A stretch of 64,000 nt of DNA, taken from positions 1 to 64,000 of the forward strand of contig JAOBWH010000169.1 of assembly GCA_025463265.1 (NCBI GenBank), in the 5' to 3' direction. Origin of the DNA: Ilumatobacteraceae bacterium (GTDB lineage: Bacteria > Actinomycetota > Acidimicrobiia > Acidimicrobiales > Iamiaceae). Within the stretch, counting starts at the first letter, position 1. Every line of letters begins with the position of its first letter. Position numbers and translations under genes: made by a program. The notes below the pieces were generated by a model. That model saw nothing but the letters and a program-made list of their open reading frames with translations. It did not search any database and had not been told where the DNA came from. Below are positions 41,092 to 49,489 of this stretch, piece by piece.

Positions 41092-42602
41092 TGGACCGCT
41101 CGATCCGCCGGTTGGGCGCGTTCCTGCTGCTGTGCTTCTGCGCGCTGTTCGTGCAGCTCAACTACATCCAGGTGCTGAAGGCCGAGAAGCTCAACGTGAG
41201 GACGGGCAACAACCGCCCGATCGACCAGTCGTTCAGCAAGCCCCGCGGCACGATGGTCACCGCCGACGGCGTGCTGCTGGCGGAGTCCGTGCCCAGCGAC
41301 GACCGCTTCCAGTACCAGCGGGAGTACCCCGAGGGCGAGCTGTACGGCGCGCTCACCGGCTTCTTCAACTACTCGCGCGGCGCCACCGGGCTCGAGCGGT
41401 CCTACAACCAGGAGCTCTCCGGCAAGACCGCCAAGCAGCAGGTCCGCGAGATCGGCGACCTGTTCGTCGACACGGACCGCACCGGCAACCTCAAGCTCTC
41501 CGTCCGCTCGGACATCCAGAAGGTGGCCAAGCAGGCGCTGGGGGACTTCCGGGGCTCGGTCGTGGCCCTCGACCCTCGGACGGGCGAGGTGCTGGCGATG
41601 TACAGCAACCCGTCCTACGACCCGAACCTGCTCGCCGACCACGACGTCACCGACAGCGAGAACGCCTACAAGCTGCTGTCGGCGGCCGACGGCAACCCGC
41701 TGCTGCCCAAGGCGTACCGCGAGATCTACCCCCCCGGTTCGACGTTCAAGGCCGTCACCGGCTCCACCGGCGTGGAGGTCGGCGGCGTCACCCCGACCTC
41801 CCCCGACTACCCGGTGGTCCGGTCCATCACGGTGCCGGGCACCACGCGGCCCCTGCGGAACTTCGGCGGTTCCGAGTGCGGCGGCACGCTGTTCACCATC
41901 CTCGCCAAGTCGTGCAACACCTCGTTCGCCCAGATGGGCCTGGACCTCGGCGGCGACAAGATGGTCGCCGGCGCGCAGGGGTTCGGCTTCAACAGCGTGC
42001 CCCCGTTCGACCTGCCCGCCGTCGCTTCCCGCTTCAAGACGGACTTCACCCGGAACGAGCCGGCGCTCGCCCAGTCCTCGATCGGCCAGAACGAGACGGC
42101 GGCCACGCCGCTCCAGATGGCGCTCGTCGCCGCCGGCATCGCCAACGACGGCGTGATCATGGAGCCCCACGTCGTCAGCGAGATCCGCGACGGCGAAGGC
42201 GATCTGGTGAAGGCCTTCGACCCCACGGAGTGGAAGAAGGCCACGAGCCCGCAGACCGCGGACATCATGCGCCAGGGCATGCGCGGGGTCGTCACCGAGG
42301 GCAGTGCCAGCCGCATCGCGGTCGAGGGCCTCGACATCGGCGCCAAGACCGGGACCGCCCAGTTCGGCCCGTCCGAGCCGCTGCGCTCGCACGCCTGGAT
42401 CATCGCCTGGGCCGCGCTCCCGAACCAGCCGGCCTCCATCGCGGTCGCGGTGATCGTCGAGAACCAGGACGGTGCCTCGGAGTCCACCGGCGGGCGGTTG
42501 GCCGCCCCCATCGCCAAGCAGGTCATCGAGCAGTCGTTCCAGCCGATGCCGGCCCCGCCCGCCGACCCTGGCACCACCACCACGAGCGGGGCGGGCAACT
42601 GA
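41091..42602 (+). CDS. pbpA: class B penicillin-binding protein PbpA
   Basis: A 503-residue transpeptidase with an N-terminal TM helix (about 7-28), a short dimerisation domain and the catalytic domain. Motifs are S217-T-F-K220, S274-C-N276 and K419-T-G421. It is the partner of the SEDS polymerase just upstream. The tail is Pro/Thr-rich. The order matches the mycobacterial pbpA locus. Confidence 0.94.
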   Translation: MDRSIRRLGAFLLLCFCALFVQLNYIQVLKAEKLNVRTGNNRPIDQSFSKPRGTMVTADGVLLAESVPSDDRFQYQREYPEGELYGALTGFFNYSRGATGLERSYNQELSGKTAKQQVREIGDLFVDTDRTGNLKLSVRSDIQKVAKQALGDFRGSVVALDPRTGEVLAMYSNPSYDPNLLADHDVTDSENAYKLLSAADGNPLLPKAYREIYPPGSTFKAVTGSTGVEVGGVTPTSPDYPVVRSITVPGTTRPLRNFGGSECGGTLFTILAKSCNTSFAQMGLDLGGDKMVAGAQGFGFNSVPPFDLPAVASRFKTDFTRNEPALAQSSIGQNETAATPLQMALVAAGIANDGVIMEPHVVSEIRDGEGDLVKAFDPTEWKKATSPQTADIMRQGMRGVVTEGSASRIAVEGLDIGAKTGTAQFGPSEPLRSHAWIIAWAALPNQPASIAVAVIVENQDGASESTGGRLAAPIAKQVIEQSFQPMPAPPADPGTTTTSGAGN

Positions 42603-42645
42603 TGCGTCCCCCAGCTGGTGTCCGATCCCGCCAGAACCCGTCTCG

Positions 42646-42651
42646 TAGGCT
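42646..42651 (+). promoter_or_regulatory. -10 element TAGGCT before pknB
   Basis: Ten bases before ATG 42662, in the 59-bp gap after pbpA. It suggests that pknB has its own near-leaderless promoter in addition to read-through. Confidence 0.45.
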
Positions 42652-42661
42652 GGCCTGAGCG

Positions 42662-44275
42662 ATGTCGAACCGTGAACAGGTCGTCCTCAACGGGCGCTAC
42701 GAACTTCACCGGCGCGTCGGGCGCGGGGGGATGGCCGAGGTCTACCTGGCGCGCGACCGGCTCCTCGACCGCCTCGTCGCCATCAAGATCCTGTTCCCCG
42801 AGTTCGCCACCGACCCGTCGTTCGTGGCCCGGTTCCGCCGGGAGGCCCAAGCGGCCGCCAACCTCAACCACCCCAACATCGTGGGCGTCTACGACTGGGG
42901 CAAGGAGCGGGGCACGTACTACATCGTGATGGAGTACGTGGACGGCCAGACCGTCTCGGAGATCCTCCGCAACGAGGGACCCATCGAGCCCAAGCGGGCG
43001 GCCGGCATCGCCGCCGACGTGGCTGCGGCGCTCGGCTTCGCCCACCGCAAGGGCGTCGTCCACCGCGACGTGAAGCCGGGCAACGTGCTCATCACCAAGA
43101 CCGGCGAGGTCAAGGTGGCGGACTTCGGCATCGCCCGGGCCATGACGGCCAGCAGCGAGGAGAACCTGACCCAGACCGGTTCGGTCATGGGGACGGCCAC
43201 CTACTTCTCGCCCGAGCAGGCCCAGGGCAAGCCGGTCGACGCCCGGTCGGACCTGTACTCGCTGGGCGTGGTGCTCTACGAGATGGCGTCGGGCAAGCCG
43301 CCCTTCAGCGCCGACAGCCCCGTCGCCATCGCCTACAAGCACGTCCAGGAGCCCATCCCGTCGCTGGCCGAGAAGGTGCCGGGCATCCCGAGCGACTACG
43401 AGGCCATCACCCTCCGCGCGCTGGCCAAGGACCCCGACGACCGCTACGCCGACGGCGCCGCCATGCGTGCCGATCTCCTGCGGTTCCGCGAGGGCAAGCC
43501 CATCGCCGGGGCGAGCCCCGTGCCCGGCCCGGCCCGGCCGCCGGCGCCACCCACGCCTCCCGCCGGCAACCCGACCGTGGCCGTGCCCCCGCCTGAGGTG
43601 GTGGCCGCTGCGCCGGCGAAGAAGCGGACCGGCTGGTTCTTCGTCATCATCCTCCTGCTCATGGTCGTGCTGGCCGGTCTGCTGTTCGCGTTCGGCCAAC
43701 AGCTGGGCGTCTTCGAGGAACAGACCAAGAAGGTCGCCGTTCCCGACGTGGTGGACCTCGACGTGGAGACCGCCCAGACCCGGTTGGAGGACGCCGGCCT
43801 CAAGTTCACGATCTCCACCGAGGAGAGCACCACCAAGCCCAAGGACACGGTGCTGCGCCAGGACCCTGCGGGAGGCGAGCAGGTGGAGAAGGGCACCACG
43901 GTCATCATCACCGTGAGCGTGGGTGCGGGCGAGGCCCTGCTGCCCGACGTGAAGGGCATGAACGAGTCCGACGCCCGGGCGGAGCTGAAGGCGGTCGGGT
44001 TCGAGAAGGTCAACGCCGTCTTCGAGCAGTCCGACGAGCAGGAGGCCGGCAACGTGATCCGCACCGAGCCCGTGCCCAACCAGTCGTACCCCAAGGACAC
44101 GCAGGTCACCTTGTTCCTGGCCGAGCTCCCGGCCACCACCACGACGGAGCAGGTCACCACGACCGCGGCCCCGGTGGTCACCACCACCTCGCCTCCGGTG
44201 GTCACCACCACCACGTCCCCGCCCATCGTCACCACCACCACGTCCCCGCCCATCGTCACCACCACGACGATCTGA
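42662..44275 (+). CDS. pknB: PASTA-domain serine/threonine kinase
   Basis: A 537-residue receptor kinase. The kinase domain (12-275) has G-R-G-G-M-A, K42, H134-R-D136, D154-F-G and an activation loop with T-Q-T-G...G-T-A-T-Y. A Pro-rich juxtamembrane segment and one TM helix (about 322-345) lead to two PASTA repeats (P-D-V-V-D and P-D-V-K-G), fewer than the four of mycobacterial PknB. The C-terminus is Thr-rich with a tandem repeat. It phosphorylates cell-wall and division proteins and is opposed by PstP; no pknA accompanies it. Confidence 0.95.
   Translation: MSNREQVVLNGRYELHRRVGRGGMAEVYLARDRLLDRLVAIKILFPEFATDPSFVARFRREAQAAANLNHPNIVGVYDWGKERGTYYIVMEYVDGQTVSEILRNEGPIEPKRAAGIAADVAAALGFAHRKGVVHRDVKPGNVLITKTGEVKVADFGIARAMTASSEENLTQTGSVMGTATYFSPEQAQGKPVDARSDLYSLGVVLYEMASGKPPFSADSPVAIAYKHVQEPIPSLAEKVPGIPSDYEAITLRALAKDPDDRYADGAAMRADLLRFREGKPIAGASPVPGPARPPAPPTPPAGNPTVAVPPPEVVAAAPAKKRTGWFFVIILLLMVVLAGLLFAFGQQLGVFEEQTKKVAVPDVVDLDVETAQTRLEDAGLKFTISTEESTTKPKDTVLRQDPAGGEQVEKGTTVIITVSVGAGEALLPDVKGMNESDARAELKAVGFEKVNAVFEQSDEQEAGNVIRTEPVPNQSYPKDTQVTLFLAELPATTTTEQVTTTAAPVVTTTSPPVVTTTTSPPIVTTTTSPPIVTTTTI
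44200..44268 (+). repeat. 27-bp repeat coding for T-T-T-T-S-P-P-I-V
   Basis: The pknB tail is built from near-identical 27-base units encoding VVTTTTSPP and IVTTTTSPP, the last two almost identical in DNA. Copy number could vary between strains. Confidence 0.75.
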
Positions 44276-44286
44276 CCGAGGGGCGC

Positions 44287-44306
44287 TGCGCCTCGGGCGA
44301 GGCGCG
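44287..44306. terminator. hairpin between pknB and trpG
   Basis: GCGCCTC/GAGGCGC with loop GGGC, between convergent genes ending at 44275 and 44310. Confidence 0.6.
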
Positions 44307-44309
44307 GTC

Positions 44310-44897
44310 TCAGGAGAAGGCGTCGACCTGGGTGAGGAAGTTGCCGACCAGGTCGTGGCCGCCGACGGTGAGGATCGACTCCGGGTGGAACTGCACGCCC
44401 TCGGTGGGCGCGTCCTTGTGGCGCAGGCCCATCACGATGCCGTCGTCGGTCTCGGCGGTGATCTCCAGCACGTCGGGCACCGACTCCCGGTCGACGACGA
44501 GCGAGTGGTAGCGGGTGGCCTCGAGGGGCTGGGGCAGACCGGTGAAGACGCCGGTGCCGTGGTGGCGGATCAGCGACGTCTTGCCGTGCATGATCTCCGG
44601 CGCCCGGACCACGGTCCCGCCGAACACCTGGCCCAGGCACTGGTGGCCCAGGCACACGCCGAACACGGGCTTCTTCCCGGTGAAGTGGGCGATGGCCTCG
44701 TTGGACACGCCGGCATCGTCCGGTGCGCCGGGCCCGGGGGAGATCAGCACGCCGTCGGGGTCCAGCTCGATGGCCTGGTCCAGGGTGATGGCGTCGTGGC
44801 GGTACACCAGCGGCTCCGCCCCGAGCTCCCCCAGGTACTGGACCAGGTTGTAGACGAAGGAGTCGTAGTTGTCGATCACCAGCACACGACGGCTCAT
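44310..44897 (-). CDS. trpG: anthranilate/aminodeoxychorismate synthase glutamine amidotransferase
   Basis: A 195-residue class I amidotransferase that feeds ammonia to chorismate-using synthases. The nucleophile is in G-V-C-L-G-H-Q, the His/Glu pair in V-Q-F-H-P-E-S, and L-I-S-P-G-P-G is the oxyanion block. The same gene sits next to pknB in mycobacteria, convergent as here. ATG 44897 starts [14 protein letters not shown]; the frame upstream is not conserved. Confidence 0.92.
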   Translation of the reverse strand: MSRRVLVIDNYDSFVYNLVQYLGELGAEPLVYRHDAITLDQAIELDPDGVLISPGPGAPDDAGVSNEAIAHFTGKKPVFGVCLGHQCLGQVFGGTVVRAPEIMHGKTSLIRHHGTGVFTGLPQPLEATRYHSLVVDRESVPDVLEITAETDDGIVMGLRHKDAPTEGVQFHPESILTVGGHDLVGNFLTQVDAFS

Positions 44898-44905
44898 GGG
44901 CGGCC

Positions 44906-44911
44906 ACGGTA
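44906..44911 (-). promoter_or_regulatory. -10 element TACCGT before trpG
   Basis: Eight bases upstream of the trpG ATG, no ribosome binding site. Confidence 0.35.
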
Positions 44912-45030
44912 GTGCTGGCACCGCCGAGGTCCCCCCTCGGAATCGGCGCCCGGTGCTGGGCCGGCCGGACCTCGCCACGACCGCACGGGACGGGCGCCGA
45001 GCCGGCACCGGTCGCCGCACGGCGGTTCTG

Positions 45031-45036
45031 TAGGCT
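45031..45036 (+). promoter_or_regulatory. -10 element TAGGCT before crgA
   Basis: Eight bases before ATG 45045. Confidence 0.45.
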
Positions 45037-45044
45037 GCCGGACC

Positions 45045-45638
45045 ATGTCCGAAGACTCCGACGAGACCGTCACCGACGACGTGACCGAACCCACCGACGC
45101 CACGGTGGCTGACGCCCCCGAGACCGTCGGGGACACCGCCGCGGACGCGGAGGTCGCCGGGTCCGAGACCGGCACGGACACCGACGCCGGCACCGCCGCC
45201 GGTTATGGCGATGGCGACGCAGACCAGGCCGAAGCCAGCGAGCGCAAGGCCAAGGCCGACGCCGTCGTGGCCGAGCGCCAGGTCGTCGCCCGCCGCACCG
45301 TCACGAGCCGCCGGGTCACCCCCAAGGGCGGTGCTGCGGCGGGCAAGCCCGCGAGCAAGGATGCGAACGGCGCGCCGAGCGCGGCCTCGAAGGCGCGCGA
45401 CGCCAAGAAGACCGCCACGGTGACCAACCGGGCCCCGGCGGCCACCCCGCAGCAGGTCTATTCGAAGGGGCCGAGCCCCTGGTGGGTCCCGGCGATCATG
45501 TTCGGCCTGTTGATCATCGGGGCGCTCATCATCATGAGCAACTACATGGGCGTGTTCGGCGATGCCTCGAACATCCGCCTGGTCATCGGCCTGGGCTTCA
45601 TCCTCGGCGGCATCGTCACCGCCACCCAGTACCGCTGA
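45045..45638 (+). CDS. crgA: CrgA-type cell division protein
   Basis: A 197-residue protein whose last 60 residues are Crg[22 protein letters not shown], then N-Y-M-G and a second TM helix ending in A-T-Q-Y-R. CrgA recruits and coordinates divisome proteins in actinobacteria. The N-terminal 130 residues are an acidic then basic low-complexity extension not found in the short (about 90 residue) mycobacterial form. Confidence 0.88.
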   Translation: MSEDSDETVTDDVTEPTDATVADAPETVGDTAADAEVAGSETGTDTDAGTAAGYGDGDADQAEASERKAKADAVVAERQVVARRTVTSRRVTPKGGAAAGKPASKDANGAPSAASKARDAKKTATVTNRAPAATPQQVYSKGPSPWWVPAIMFGLLIIGALIIMSNYMGVFGDASNIRLVIGLGFILGGIVTATQYR

Positions 45639-45809
45639 GGGCCTTCGCCCCGCACCTCCACGAGGTGTCGGGCGGGCCTCACCCGGGTGGCGCAGAAGTT
45701 ACAGGGATGTGACCCTCCCCAAACTTGTCCACAGGTTGGGGAAAGGCTCGGGTCCATCCACAGGGCGGTGTGCTCGAGCCCGGTTTCGGTGAGCGTTCGG
45801 CCTGCTCCG

Positions 45810-45815
45810 TAGGCT
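45810..45815 (+). promoter_or_regulatory. -10 element TAGGCT, leaderless start
   Basis: Six bases before ATG 45822. Confidence 0.45.
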
Positions 45816-45821
45816 GGCGCG

Positions 45822-46127
45822 ATGGTCTCCGGCACCGCCTCCCCCCTCGTGCTCGGTGCGTTGAGCGGCGGCGATGCGTTCCGGATCGTGGTGGCGGTGC
45901 TGTTCGCCGCCATCGTGCTCCGCATGGGCACCAAGATGCTGGGCGGCTTCGCCCGGCCGGTTCCCGCTGCGCCCGACCCCGGTGAGCTGCGCAAGGTCCG
46001 CCTCACCTACCGGTGCAGCATCTGCGCCACCGAGGTCCGCATGACCCAGGCCAACGACGAGGTCCCCGAGCCGCCGCGCCACTGCATGGAGGACATGGAC
46101 CTGGTGGCGAACCCCTACGACGACTGA
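45822..46127 (+). CDS. small membrane protein with zinc-ribbon-like cysteines
   Basis: A 101-residue protein of unknown function. One TM helix (about 17-40) is followed by a cytoplasmic tail with Y-R-C-S-I-C-A-T-E-V-R and P-P-R-H-C, enough ligands for a small zinc site. It follows crgA and is separated from the convergent thiolase by a strong terminator. Start and family are supported only by codon use and the -10 element. Confidence 0.65.
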   Translation: MVSGTASPLVLGALSGGDAFRIVVAVLFAAIVLRMGTKMLGGFARPVPAAPDPGELRKVRLTYRCSICATEVRMTQANDEVPEPPRHCMEDMDLVANPYDD

Positions 46128-46175
46128 AGCGGTGCCGGAGCGCGCCGCCCGGCTGCACCGAGCCCCGGAACGCGC

Positions 46176-46205
46176 AGCGCCCGGCTTCCGGAGAAGCCGG
46201 GCGCT
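46176..46205. terminator. strong bidirectional terminator
   Basis: Perfect 13-bp stem AGCGCCCGGCTTC/GAAGCCGGGCGCT with loop CGGA, between convergent genes ending at 46127 and 46282. Confidence 0.88.
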
Positions 46206-46281
46206 GGCCGATCTGAGCGAACCCGGAGGGAGGGGTGGGCCCGTCAGACCGTCTCGGCGAGCGTGATGCGCAGGTGCGCGA

Positions 46282-47475
46282 TCAGTCCAGCCGCTCGATG
46301 ATGGTGGCGTTGGCCATGCCTGCACCCTCGCACATGGTCTGGAGGCCGTAGCGGCCGCCGGTGCGCTCGAGCTCGTTGAGCAGGGTCGCCATGAGCTTGG
46401 TGCCCGAGCAGCCGAGCGGGTGACCGAGGGCGATGGCGCCGCCGTTCACGTTCACCTTGCTCATGTCGGGGCTGTACTCCTTCTCCCACGCCAGGACGAC
46501 GGAGGCGAAGGCCTCGTTGATCTCGATGAGATCGATGTCGTCGAGGGTGAGGCCGGCCTTGTCGAGCACCTTCTTGGTGGCGGGGATGGGGCCGGTGAGC
46601 ATCATGATCGGGTCCACGCCGACCACGGAGAACGAGTGGACCTTGGCGCGGGGCTTGAGGCCCAGCTCCTTGGCCTTCTCCTCGCTCATGATCAGCACGG
46701 CGGAGGCGCCGTCGGTGATCTGCGACGAGTTGGCCGCAGTGACCTGGCCGTTCTCGGGGTCGAAGGCCGGCTTGAGCTTGGCCAGCGACTCGAGGGAGGA
46801 GTCGGGGCGGATGCCCTCGTCGGCGGTGACCAGCTCGCCGGTCTCGATGACCTGCTTGGTCTCGCGGTCGAAGCGCTTCTCGAGGACGGGGATGAGCTCG
46901 TTGTCGAAGCGGCCCTCGGCGGTGGCGGTGGCGGCCCGCTTGTGGCTCTCGACGGCGTACGCGTCCATGTCCTCGCGGGTGATGTCCCACTTGTTGGCGA
47001 TGAGCTCGGCCGAGGTGCCCTGCATGACGACGCCGCCGCGGGGGGCGTAGCGCTCCATGACCTTGGGGCCCATCGGGAAGCTGCCCGGGGTGACCGAGGC
47101 GCCCATGGGGGTGGTGGACATGACCTCGACGCCGGCGGCGACGACGATGTCGTAGGCCCCGGCGATGACGCCCTGGGCGGCGAAGTGCACGGACTGCTGG
47201 GACGAGCCGCACTGGCGGTCGATGGTGGTGGCGGGCACCTCTTCGGGCCAGCCGGCGGCCAGGACGGCCGAGCGGCCGACGTTGACCGACTGGTTGCCGA
47301 CCTGCATGACGCAGCCCATGATCACGTCCTCGACGAGGGCGGGGTCGAGGTTGTTCCGCTCGGCGAGCGCCTTGAGCGTCTCGGCGGCCAGATCGGCGGC
47401 GTGCCAACCCGAGAGCTTGCCGTAGCGCTTGCCGCCCGCAGTGCGGACGGCGTCGACGATGACAGCAGTAGCCAT
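46282..47475 (-). CDS. acetyl-CoA acetyltransferase (thiolase)
   Basis: A 397-residue thiolase that splits or condenses acyl-CoA thioesters. The acyl-accepting C89 is in I-D-R-Q-C-G-S-S-Q-Q; the C-terminal block has N-V-N-G-G-A-I-A-L-G-H-P-L-G-C-S-G and M-C-E-G-A-G-M-A. ATG 47475 is preceded by GGGAAGAG. An inverted repeat TGACCG-GT-CGGTCA lies 48 bp upstream. It is divergent from an acyl-CoA synthetase, so the pair may act together in beta-oxidation. Confidence 0.92.
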   Translation of the reverse strand: MATAVIVDAVRTAGGKRYGKLSGWHAADLAAETLKALAERNNLDPALVEDVIMGCVMQVGNQSVNVGRSAVLAAGWPEEVPATTIDRQCGSSQQSVHFAAQGVIAGAYDIVVAAGVEVMSTTPMGASVTPGSFPMGPKVMERYAPRGGVVMQGTSAELIANKWDITREDMDAYAVESHKRAATATAEGRFDNELIPVLEKRFDRETKQVIETGELVTADEGIRPDSSLESLAKLKPAFDPENGQVTAANSSQITDGASAVLIMSEEKAKELGLKPRAKVHSFSVVGVDPIMMLTGPIPATKKVLDKAGLTLDDIDLIEINEAFASVVLAWEKEYSPDMSKVNVNGGAIALGHPLGCSGTKLMATLLNELERTGGRYGLQTMCEGAGMANATIIERLD

Positions 47476-47522
47476 TGTGGCTCTTCCCCTTCCGGCCCCT
47501 CAGGGTCCGAGTGGCGTTTTCC

Positions 47523-47536
47523 TGACCGGTCGGTCA
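47523..47536. promoter_or_regulatory. inverted repeat TGACCG-GT-CGGTCA
   Basis: Perfect 6+2+6 inverted repeat between the divergent thiolase and acyl-CoA synthetase genes; a plausible TetR-type operator for both. Confidence 0.5.
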
Positions 47537-47667
47537 AGTTCCAGTCAAGCGGGGTCCGCAGGGCCTGCGCAACCCCGGTCGGACGTGACGGGCGAGCCAA
47601 GCGTCACAAGGGTCTGCTAGTGAAGGGTCCGACTTTCGCCGCCGAGCCAGGGGACCCCTCCGCCGCC

Positions 47668-49452
47668 ATGAACGCCATCGCGGATCGCACCGCCAGCAAG
47701 ACCATCGCCAGCGCCTTCCTCGATGTGGTGGCGGCTCAGGGCGGCGACGTCGCGCTCCGGTGGAAGGAGGGCGACGACTGGAACGAGTGGACCTTCTCCG
47801 AGGTCGCCGATCTCGTGGCCCGGGTGGCGGGCGGGTTGAAGGCGCAAGGGGTGCAGCGCGGCGACCGCGTCGTGTTGATGATGCGGAACATCCCGCACTT
47901 CCACGTGGTCGACGTGGCGGTCCTGATGCTCGGGGCCACGCCGATCTCGATCTACAACTCCTCGGCTCCCGATCAGGTCGAGTACCTGGTCAAGCACTCG
48001 GGCGCCGTCATCGGCATCGTGGAGGACGACAGCTTCCTGAAGCGGTTCCACGCCGTGCGCGACCAGCTGACCGAGCTGCGCTCGCTGGGGGTGCTGAAGC
48101 CGGGCGAGCTCGACGCCGACTTCACCTGGGACGAGCTCACCGCCGGGGAGCCGATCGACCTGGCTGCGGCGGCGGCGCAGGGCGATCCGAGCGATCTGGT
48201 GACGGTCATCTACACCTCGGGGACCACCGGCCCGCCCAAGGGCGTGATGATCTCGAACGCCAACGTGATGTTCGTGGCCGAGGCCACCCGGGACCTCATG
48301 CCGTTCCACGAGGCCCGGGGCAAGAAGGTCGTGTCGTACCTGCCGATGGCCCACATCGCCGAGCGCACGGTGAGCCACTACTCGCAGGTCGTGCTCGGGT
48401 ACCAGGTGAGCTGCTGTCCGAACCCGGGCGAGATCGCCGCCTACCTCGGCCCGGTCGAGCCCAACGTGCTCTTCGGCGTGCCGCGGGTGTGGGAGAAGAT
48501 CCACGCCGGTCTGACCGGCGCCCTGGCGGCGGACCCGGAGAAGGCCCGCCAGTTCGACGAGGCGGTGGAGGCGGCCCGGCCCATCGCCATCAAGAAGTCG
48601 TGGGGGACCGCCACCGACGAGGAGGAGGCCACCTACGCGTTCCTCGACGAGGTCGCGTTCAAGCCGGTCCGCCAGCTCCTCGGCCTCGACCACCTCGAGG
48701 TCGCGGTCACCGGCGCAGCGCCGATCCCGCCCGACCTGCTCAGCTGGTTCCGCGCCATCGGCGTGCCGCTGTCGGAGGTGTACGGCATGTCGGAGAACAC
48801 CGGCCTCATGACGTGGACGCCCGAGCGCATCAAGCCCGGCACCGTCGGTCCGGCCTGTCCGGGCACCGAGGTCCGCATCGCCGAGGACGGCGAGGTCATC
48901 TGCCGGGGCCCCCACGTCTTCCAGGGCTACCTGGACGATCCGGAGAAGACCGATGAGGCGCTGTCGGCCGACGGCTGGCTCCACACCGGCGACATCGGCG
49001 AGCTCGATGAGGACGGCTACCTCAAGATCGTCGATCGGAAGAAGGAGCTGATCATCACCGCCGGCGGGAAGAACATCAGCCCCGCCAACCTCGAGGCTGC
49101 GCTGAAGATGATCCCGCTCGTCGGACAGGCCGCCGCCATCGGCGACCAGCGCCCGTTCGTCTCGGCGCTCGTGGTGCTCGACCCCGACACCGCTCCGGCG
49201 TGGGCGGCGCAGCACGGCCTCGGCGACCTGTCGCTCGCCGAGCTCGCCGACCACCCGGACGTCATCGCCGAGGTCGAGGCAGGCCTCGAGTCCGTGATGG
49301 CGAACTTCAACAACGCCGAGCGGGTGAAGAAGGTGAAGGTGCTCGGCGAGGAGTGGCTGCCAGACTCGGAGCTGCTCACCCCCACCTCCAAGCTCAAGCG
49401 CCGGGGCGTGAACTCGTACTACTCAGCCGAGATCGAAGCGCTCTACCGCTGA
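47668..49452 (+). CDS. long-chain acyl-CoA synthetase (FadD15-like)
   Basis: A 594-residue AMP-forming ligase. The AMP/ATP loop is Y-T-S-G-T-T-G-P-P-K-G; further blocks are Y-G-M-S-E-N-T-G, G-W-L-H-T-G-D-I-G, and D-R-K-K-E-L-I-I-T-A-G-G-K-N-I-S. It activates fatty acids to CoA esters. ATG 47668 is where family similarity begins; GTG 47620, with AAGGG seven bases before it, is a real alternative and adds 16 residues. Confidence 0.9.
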   Translation: MNAIADRTASKTIASAFLDVVAAQGGDVALRWKEGDDWNEWTFSEVADLVARVAGGLKAQGVQRGDRVVLMMRNIPHFHVVDVAVLMLGATPISIYNSSAPDQVEYLVKHSGAVIGIVEDDSFLKRFHAVRDQLTELRSLGVLKPGELDADFTWDELTAGEPIDLAAAAAQGDPSDLVTVIYTSGTTGPPKGVMISNANVMFVAEATRDLMPFHEARGKKVVSYLPMAHIAERTVSHYSQVVLGYQVSCCPNPGEIAAYLGPVEPNVLFGVPRVWEKIHAGLTGALAADPEKARQFDEAVEAARPIAIKKSWGTATDEEEATYAFLDEVAFKPVRQLLGLDHLEVAVTGAAPIPPDLLSWFRAIGVPLSEVYGMSENTGLMTWTPERIKPGTVGPACPGTEVRIAEDGEVICRGPHVFQGYLDDPEKTDEALSADGWLHTGDIGELDEDGYLKIVDRKKELIITAGGKNISPANLEAALKMIPLVGQAAAIGDQRPFVSALVVLDPDTAPAWAAQHGLGDLSLAELADHPDVIAEVEAGLESVMANFNNAERVKKVKVLGEEWLPDSELLTPTSKLKRRGVNSYYSAEIEALYR

Positions 49453-49489
49453 CGGACCGAGTGACGCACGGCGGATCGGACGGTTCCCC

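Noticed and set aside
44178..44275. CRISPR-like or mobile repeat
   Set aside because: The repeats are in frame and code for the Thr-rich tail of PknB.
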